A stretch of DNA of 64,000 bases. It comes from Legionella gratiana (lineage in GTDB: Bacteria > Pseudomonadota > Gammaproteobacteria > Legionellales > Legionellaceae). The position numbers and the translations under genes were made by a program. Shown here one piece after another: positions 59,803 through 64,000 of this stretch (positions are counted from its first letter, which is position 1; every line of letters begins with the position of its first letter). Below the pieces are notes generated by a model. That model saw nothing but the letters and a program-made list of their open reading frames with translations, was not told where the DNA came from and ran no database searches. Location of the stretch: assembly GCF_001467695.1 (NCBI RefSeq), contig NZ_LNYE01000020.1, forward strand, positions 659,350 to 723,349, read 5' to 3'.

Positions 59803-60624
59803 ATGGGTCGTACTTTATCAAAAAATCATCCCGCACAAATGTTTTTAATGTTATGGCGTCATTATGATCTCATTCTACAACTCGTTAAACGAGACATCTT
59901 GATGAGATATCGTGGTTCTTTTGCTGGAGTATTGTGGTTAATACTCGCTCCTCTATTAATGTTAGGTCTCTATACACTTGTGTTTAGCGTTTTTATGCGT
60001 ATCCAATGGCCGGGTGTTACTAATAATCTTATGTATTCATTACTGATTTATGTAGGTTTAATCATTTTGAATTTTTTTGGTGAATGTATGAATCGATCAC
60101 CTACTATGATTGTGAGTAATGCAAACTTTGTAAAAAAAGTGGTATTTCCTGTAGAAATTTATCCCTGGATAATCATAGGCTCAGCTCTTTTTCATGCAAT
60201 AGTAAATACGTTTATATTAGCGTTGTTTTGTTTTTTTATATTAGGAAAAGTGAATGGTACCATTTTATTACTGCCTATTTTATTTATACCCCTAATTTTG
60301 TTTTCCTTAGGAATGAGTTGGTTTCTTTGTTCTGCAGGAGTATATGTAAGAGATATTACTCATATGATGGTTTTTATTCTACAAGTAATAATGTATCTGT
60401 CACCTGTTTTCTATTCAATAAGTATGTTGCCTGAGTTATTTCAAAAGATTTTGTTTCTCAATCCACTAACCTGTATCATTGAGCAAGCTAGAAGCCTTGT
60501 TATTTTTGGAAAATTACCTCAGTGGGAAAGTCTTGGTATTTTTTTTATTGTTAGTGTTTGTATTGCCTATATAGGATTTCTTGGATTTCAGAAAACAAAA
60601 GATGGATTTGCAGATGTTTTATAA
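59803..60624 (+). CDS. wzm: ABC-2 type polysaccharide export permease (Wzm-like)
   Basis: An inner-membrane ABC permease of 273 residues. Segments QLVKRDILMRYRGSFAGVLW and LLMLGLYTLVFSVFMRIQWPG near the N-terminus, six hydrophobic segments, and the end GFLGFQKTKDGFADVL are typical of Wzm/TagG/RfbA-type permeases. It exports a lipid-linked O-polysaccharide or capsule to the periplasm with the ATPase encoded next. The start at 59803 is chosen because AGGA lies seven bases before it; ATG 59779 has no such site. Confidence 0.9.
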   Translation: MGRTLSKNHPAQMFLMLWRHYDLILQLVKRDILMRYRGSFAGVLWLILAPLLMLGLYTLVFSVFMRIQWPGVTNNLMYSLLIYVGLIILNFFGECMNRSPTMIVSNANFVKKVVFPVEIYPWIIIGSALFHAIVNTFILALFCFFILGKVNGTILLLPILFIPLILFSLGMSWFLCSAGVYVRDITHMMVFILQVIMYLSPVFYSISMLPELFQKILFLNPLTCIIEQARSLVIFGKLPQWESLGIFFIVSVCIAYIGFLGFQKTKDGFADVL

Positions 60625-60714
60625 TCTTTTTGCTTGATCAAGCATTTTTATCTGTTAAATCATACATAATTTTTGCTTTTTATAATTGACTTTCGAAAAA
60701 GGATTGGTGAGTGA

Positions 60715-62025
60715 ATGTCTTCTGAAATTGCCATTAAAGTAAATAATCTGAGCAAATGTTATCATATTTATGAAAAACCTCATGATCGCTTATTGCAAAT
60801 ATTAAGGCGAAATCGTAAACAATATTACCGGGAGTTTTGGGCACTTAAAGATGTGTCCTTTCAAGTAAACAAAGGTGAGACGGTTGGCATTATCGGAAAA
60901 AATGGTAGCGGTAAATCAACTCTATTACAAATCATTTGTGGAACGCTGACTGCTACAGAAGGAGAGGTACAAACACAAGGACGGATTGCTGCTTTATTAG
61001 AGCTTGGCTCAGGTTTTAATCCAGAATTTACGGGTCGTGAAAATGTTTATATGAATGCCACGATGCTTGGATTGAGTAAGAAAGAAATCGATGAGCGTTT
61101 TGACGACATAGTTGCTTTTGCGGATATTGGAGACTTTATCGAGCAACCAATTAAAACATATTCTACTGGAATGACGATAAGATTAGCTTTTGCAGTTCAG
61201 TCACAAGTGGAGCCAGATATTCTGATCGTTGATGAGGCCTTAGCCGTGGGGGATGCGAAATTTCAAGCAAAATGTTTCGATAGATTGAAACAGCTGCGAG
61301 AAAATGGAACTAGCATTTTATTGGTCACTCACTCAAGTGACCAAATTGTTACCCATTGTTCCCAAGCTCTTTTGTTAAATAATGGCGTGGTTATGGAATT
61401 AGGTGAACCCAGGCATGTCGTCAATCGATATGTAGATTTGTTATTTGGTAAGGCAAACACGCAAGAGCTACCTGAAGAGCAACAACCTGCAATTGAAACA
61501 ACAAAACCCCAATATAAGTTAAGTACATCTGCGGATATGTTTTCCACACGTCCTTGCTACAATCCTTATGAATATCGATGGGGAGATGGTGCGGCCAAAA
61601 TCCTTGATTTTTACATGGAAGTAGAGAATAACCCCTATCCATCGGTAATCACTACAGGTCAATTGATTACATTTCAGATTGCAGCGATATTTTTAAGGGA
61701 TGTGATACGTCCAATTTTTGGGATTACGATCAAAACAAAAGAGGGATTGCCTGTTTATGGAGCTAACTCAGAAACGCTTAATGTAGATGAATTTAAAACA
61801 TTTGGTTCTAACGGGAAAATCATTCAATCTGAGGTATCATTTCATTGTAAGTTGGCTTCGGGGGATTATTTTGTCTCATTCGGGGTTGCTTCTCGACAAG
61901 GAGAAGATATTATTCCTCATGACCGGCGTTATGATTCGGTACATTTACATGTTTTATCGGAGACGAACTTCTTTGGTCTTGTTGATTTAGGACTTAAACT
62001 TTCTGCACAGGAAGTATGCACATGA
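60715..62025 (+). CDS. wzt: ABC transporter ATP-binding protein with C-terminal carbohydrate-binding domain (Wzt-like)
   Basis: A 436-residue exporter ATPase. Residues 1-250 are the nucleotide domain: GIIGKNGSGKSTLLQII, signature TYSTGMTIRLAFAVQSQ and ILIVDEALAVGD. Residues about 280-436 form a beta-sandwich Wzt C-terminal domain (FYMEVENNPYPSVITTGQL, then FQIAAIF). In the O8/O9a pathway such a domain recognises a chemically capped chain end before export. That fits with the next gene, a capping-enzyme-like protein, whose start overlaps this stop by four bases. Confidence 0.92.
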   Translation: MSSEIAIKVNNLSKCYHIYEKPHDRLLQILRRNRKQYYREFWALKDVSFQVNKGETVGIIGKNGSGKSTLLQIICGTLTATEGEVQTQGRIAALLELGSGFNPEFTGRENVYMNATMLGLSKKEIDERFDDIVAFADIGDFIEQPIKTYSTGMTIRLAFAVQSQVEPDILIVDEALAVGDAKFQAKCFDRLKQLRENGTSILLVTHSSDQIVTHCSQALLLNNGVVMELGEPRHVVNRYVDLLFGKANTQELPEEQQPAIETTKPQYKLSTSADMFSTRPCYNPYEYRWGDGAAKILDFYMEVENNPYPSVITTGQLITFQIAAIFLRDVIRPIFGITIKTKEGLPVYGANSETLNVDEFKTFGSNGKIIQSEVSFHCKLASGDYFVSFGVASRQGEDIIPHDRRYDSVHLHVLSETNFFGLVDLGLKLSAQEVCT

Positions 62026-64000
62026 ACACTTTGCTTTCTAAGTTAGATTACTCTTTGGATCGTACCACACAGGTATGGTTTAAAGCCGATTGTGAGAGTA
62101 TCGCTTATAATGACGGAGATGAGGTTGAAAATCGTATTATTTCGGTAATTCTCCAGGCAAAGGATATCTCATTATTTTCACCTGAATTAAAAATACACTG
62201 TATTGATTGGCCTTCATTATACCATCTTAGTGCGAGTAGAGCTAATATTTTACGCCCTTTTCATAGTATGCTTTCGGGAGCGGACGTGCTTGAAATAGGT
62301 TCAGGTTGTGGAGCAATAACTCGCTATTTAGGGGAATGCGGTGCTCGTGTTTTAGCCCTTGAAGGAACACTAAGGCGTGCTGAAATTACTCGTGCTCGAA
62401 CTCGTGATTTGAGTAATGTAGCTGTGGTATGTGAGCAATTTCATAAGTTTTGTTGGAACCAGAAGTTTGATGTAATCACTTTAATTGGTGTATTGGAATA
62501 TGCTAATTTATTTATGCCAGGAGAATGTCCGGTACAAACCATGCTTCAGCATGTTAAGTCCATGTTAAAACCCGAAGGTCTACTCATTATAGCAATTGAA
62601 AATCAGCTGGGGCTTAAATATTTTGCTGGAGCCCCCGAAGATCATCATGGCAAACCGTTGTATGGAATAGAAGGACGTTATAGAGATAGACAGCCATCAA
62701 CTTATGGGCGACATGCTTTAAAAAACCATCTCAATCAAGCCGGTTTTGTAGAAAATCATTTTTTTGCCCCATTTCCCGATTACAAGTTACCCTTATCCAT
62801 CATTAGCCAGCGAGGTTTTTCCAGTCAAGAATTTGATGCGGGAATGTTAATAACCCATGGTGTAAGAGCAGATCCACAATTACCACCTCATTTAGTTTTT
62901 TCACCTGAATTAGTTTGGCCTGTTGTTTTAAAAAATGAGCTTGCACTTGACCTTGCGAATTCCTTTTTGATTGTAGCCCAAACCTCAAAAATTAAATTAG
63001 CTTCATCAGAAGTTTTAGCGTATCACTACTCCACACAAAGGACTAAAGCATTTTGTAAGGAAACCTTATTCTTACACAATAAAAAAGGAGATATTGAAGT
63101 CCAATGTAAATTACTTGAATCCAATACATCTCAAAACTTGGAGTATCGGGAACTAGCACATACTCTCGAAAAAAGAGCTGTTTATATTAAAGGTAAACTT
63201 TTGTCTTGTGAGTTTATTGATATTGTAACTCGTGATGGATGGTCTATTGATGAAGTAGCTTTATTTTTCAAAAAATATTTGTTCATATTGGCGTCGCTTG
63301 TCTCAAAAAATAATCCAATTAAGGAAATTGATATTGATACACTTTTGCCTGGAAATAGTATTGATCTGATTCCTCAAAATATCATAATTGATCAAAAGAA
63401 TATACCTTGTGCAATAGATCACGAGTGGACTTGGAAAAAACCAATACCCGCTGGATTTCTTATATTTCGTAGTTTACTCATGTTGAATAATATGATTTCT
63501 TGCTATGGCAAAACAAAGAACTCTCCTAGTACTTTGTTAGAATTATTTTTAGCTGTATATAAAACGTTGGGGTTTGAAATAAATGAGAAAAAGATTCAAG
63601 TTTATTATGACTTGGAACTTTCATTCCAAAGTAAGGTTGTTCATGATCATGTTGTAATACCGCATTTAAATTCGCCTCTACGGACTTCTAACTTAAATCA
63701 TGTAATTGATTATAAGAACCATACTCAGAATTTAGAAAAAGTTCTTATAGATAAAGATAATCATATAAGAAATTTGGAGAATATAGTTGTAGATAAAAGA
63801 AGACATATCGAAAATTTAGAGCAAATGTTTGGAGAGAAAGACAACCATATAAAAAATTTAGAGCATACGGTTGAAGATAAAGACAGGCATATTGAGAATC
63901 TAGAATATTTGTCTGGAGAGAAAGACAACCATATAAAAAATTTAGAGCATATGGTTAAAGATAAAGAAGAACATATCGAAAATCTAGAACAGATGTTTGA
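62022..64000 (+). CDS. Methyltransferase/kinase-like/coiled-coil protein (WbdD-like layout), 3' end outside the window
   Basis: An open frame of at least 659 codons, from an ATGA overlap with wzt to the right edge. Residues 60-310 hold a class I SAM methyltransferase (motif I VLEIGSGCGAITRYL at 89-103, GVLEYANLF, MLKPEGLLIIAIENQLG). Residues about 400-550 show DLIPQN-IIID (Asp448, Asn453, Asp457) and then AIDHEW (Asp466), an order like the catalytic loop and metal Asp of aminoglycoside-kinase-like folds. From about 560 come 14-residue repeats of the form xDKDxHIxNLExxV, a long coiled coil. WbdD of E. coli O9a combines methyltransferase, kinase and a coiled-coil ruler. The kinase call is tentative. 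The C-terminus is not visible. Confidence 0.75.
   Translation, partial: MNTLLSKLDYSLDRTTQVWFKADCESIAYNDGDEVENRIISVILQAKDISLFSPELKIHCIDWPSLYHLSASRANILRPFHSMLSGADVLEIGSGCGAITRYLGECGARVLALEGTLRRAEITRARTRDLSNVAVVCEQFHKFCWNQKFDVITLIGVLEYANLFMPGECPVQTMLQHVKSMLKPEGLLIIAIENQLGLKYFAGAPEDHHGKPLYGIEGRYRDRQPSTYGRHALKNHLNQAGFVENHFFAPFPDYKLPLSIISQRGFSSQEFDAGMLITHGVRADPQLPPHLVFSPELVWPVVLKNELALDLANSFLIVAQTSKIKLASSEVLAYHYSTQRTKAFCKETLFLHNKKGDIEVQCKLLESNTSQNLEYRELAHTLEKRAVYIKGKLLSCEFIDIVTRDGWSIDEVALFFKKYLFILASLVSKNNPIKEIDIDTLLPGNSIDLIPQNIIIDQKNIPCAIDHEWTWKKPIPAGFLIFRSLLMLNNMISCYGKTKNSPSTLLELFLAVYKTLGFEINEKKIQVYYDLELSFQSKVVHDHVVIPHLNSPLRTSNLNHVIDYKNHTQNLEKVLIDKDNHIRNLENIVVDKRRHIENLEQMFGEKDNHIKNLEHTVEDKDRHIENLEYLSGEKDNHIKNLEHMVKDKEEHIENLEQMF
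63709..64000 (+). repeat. 42-bp tandem repeats encoding coiled coil
   Basis: Seven imperfect 42-nt units are visible, coding for 14 residues each. Alternate units are most alike: GGAGAGAAAGACAACCATAT begins at 63831 and again at 63915, exactly 84 bases apart, with the following AAAAAATTTAGAGCATA also shared. The repeats run past the window edge. Such a register would allow copy-number change in steps of two units without frame loss. Confidence 0.85.

Noticed and set aside
1..64000. CRISPR arrays, tRNA or rRNA genes
   Set aside because: No regularly spaced short repeats with unique spacers were seen, and no cloverleaf-like segment with a TTCGA-type arm was found in the larger gaps by eye. A tRNAscan run would be decisive.
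63709..64000. The 42-bp repeats as a CRISPR or minisatellite outside genes
   Set aside because: They are in frame with the methyltransferase gene and encode regular 14-residue coiled-coil units.

Overview
The window is AT-rich, gene-dense gamma-proteobacterial chromosome, most likely from a Legionella species or close relative. This rests on base composition, on small secreted proteins, eukaryotic-type enzymes (a PP2C-like phosphatase, a DEGS1-like desaturase, a plant-like GDP-mannose epimerase), an isonitrile-synthase operon, and abundant short palindromic repeats. No 16S or other species marker is present, so the genus is an inference. I found no rRNA, tRNA, CRISPR array, intact transposase or integrase.

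Layout. 1-2600: an incomplete, compositionally distinct hypothetical gene, a sterol-desaturase-family membrane protein and a small secreted protein. 2764-8291: a LysR regulator divergent from a tightly overlapping four-gene operon (isonitrile synthase, Fe/2OG dioxygenase, FAD monooxygenase, ATP-grasp ligase), which looks like a small natural-product pathway. 8300-13550: a decayed receiver domain, a CBS protein, cca, an outer-membrane barrel, a palindrome-rich gap, an ArsC-like protein, an unlisted 57-codon gene and a Maf protein. 13567-17006: ovoA (ovothiol) next to a divergent glutamate-cysteine-ligase-like gene. 17010-32050: housekeeping and transport genes (PBP4-like protein with an altered KTG box, Na+/H+ antiporter, proBA, MFS, an OMF/HlyD/FUSC efflux set, a receiver, a Tyr/Asn-rich repeat protein, threonine dehydratase). 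32233-33717: a PP2C-like protein whose motifs are in a non-canonical order.

34232-48757 is the most striking part. Two glycosyltransferase genes are followed by a set of genes that together make sense as de novo ceramide/sphingolipid synthesis: a DEGS1-like delta-4 desaturase, an SDR ketoreductase, an FA2H-like hydroxylase, a CDP-alcohol phosphotransferase, a PAP2 enzyme, a single 1095-residue fatty-acyl-AMP ligase/ACP/alpha-oxoamine synthase fusion (candidate serine palmitoyltransferase), a FabF-type ketosynthase, a free ACP and a GNAT-type acyltransferase (candidate bacterial ceramide synthase).

48885-64000 is a surface-glycan region: deacetylase, several glycosyltransferases (one GT32/MIPC-synthase-like), a GDP-mannose 3,5-epimerase-like enzyme, a DevBCA/TolC-like exporter (a family known for glycolipid export), and a Wzm/Wzt O-polysaccharide exporter followed by a methyltransferase/kinase-like/coiled-coil protein that resembles WbdD in architecture and runs off the window end. 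The close packing of lipid synthesis, sugar transfer and a DevBCA-like pump suggests, but does not prove, a glycosphingolipid or other unusual glycolipid made and exported from here.

Two families of about 140-bp MITE-like palindromic elements are scattered through the window, in intergenic gaps and at gene 3' ends.
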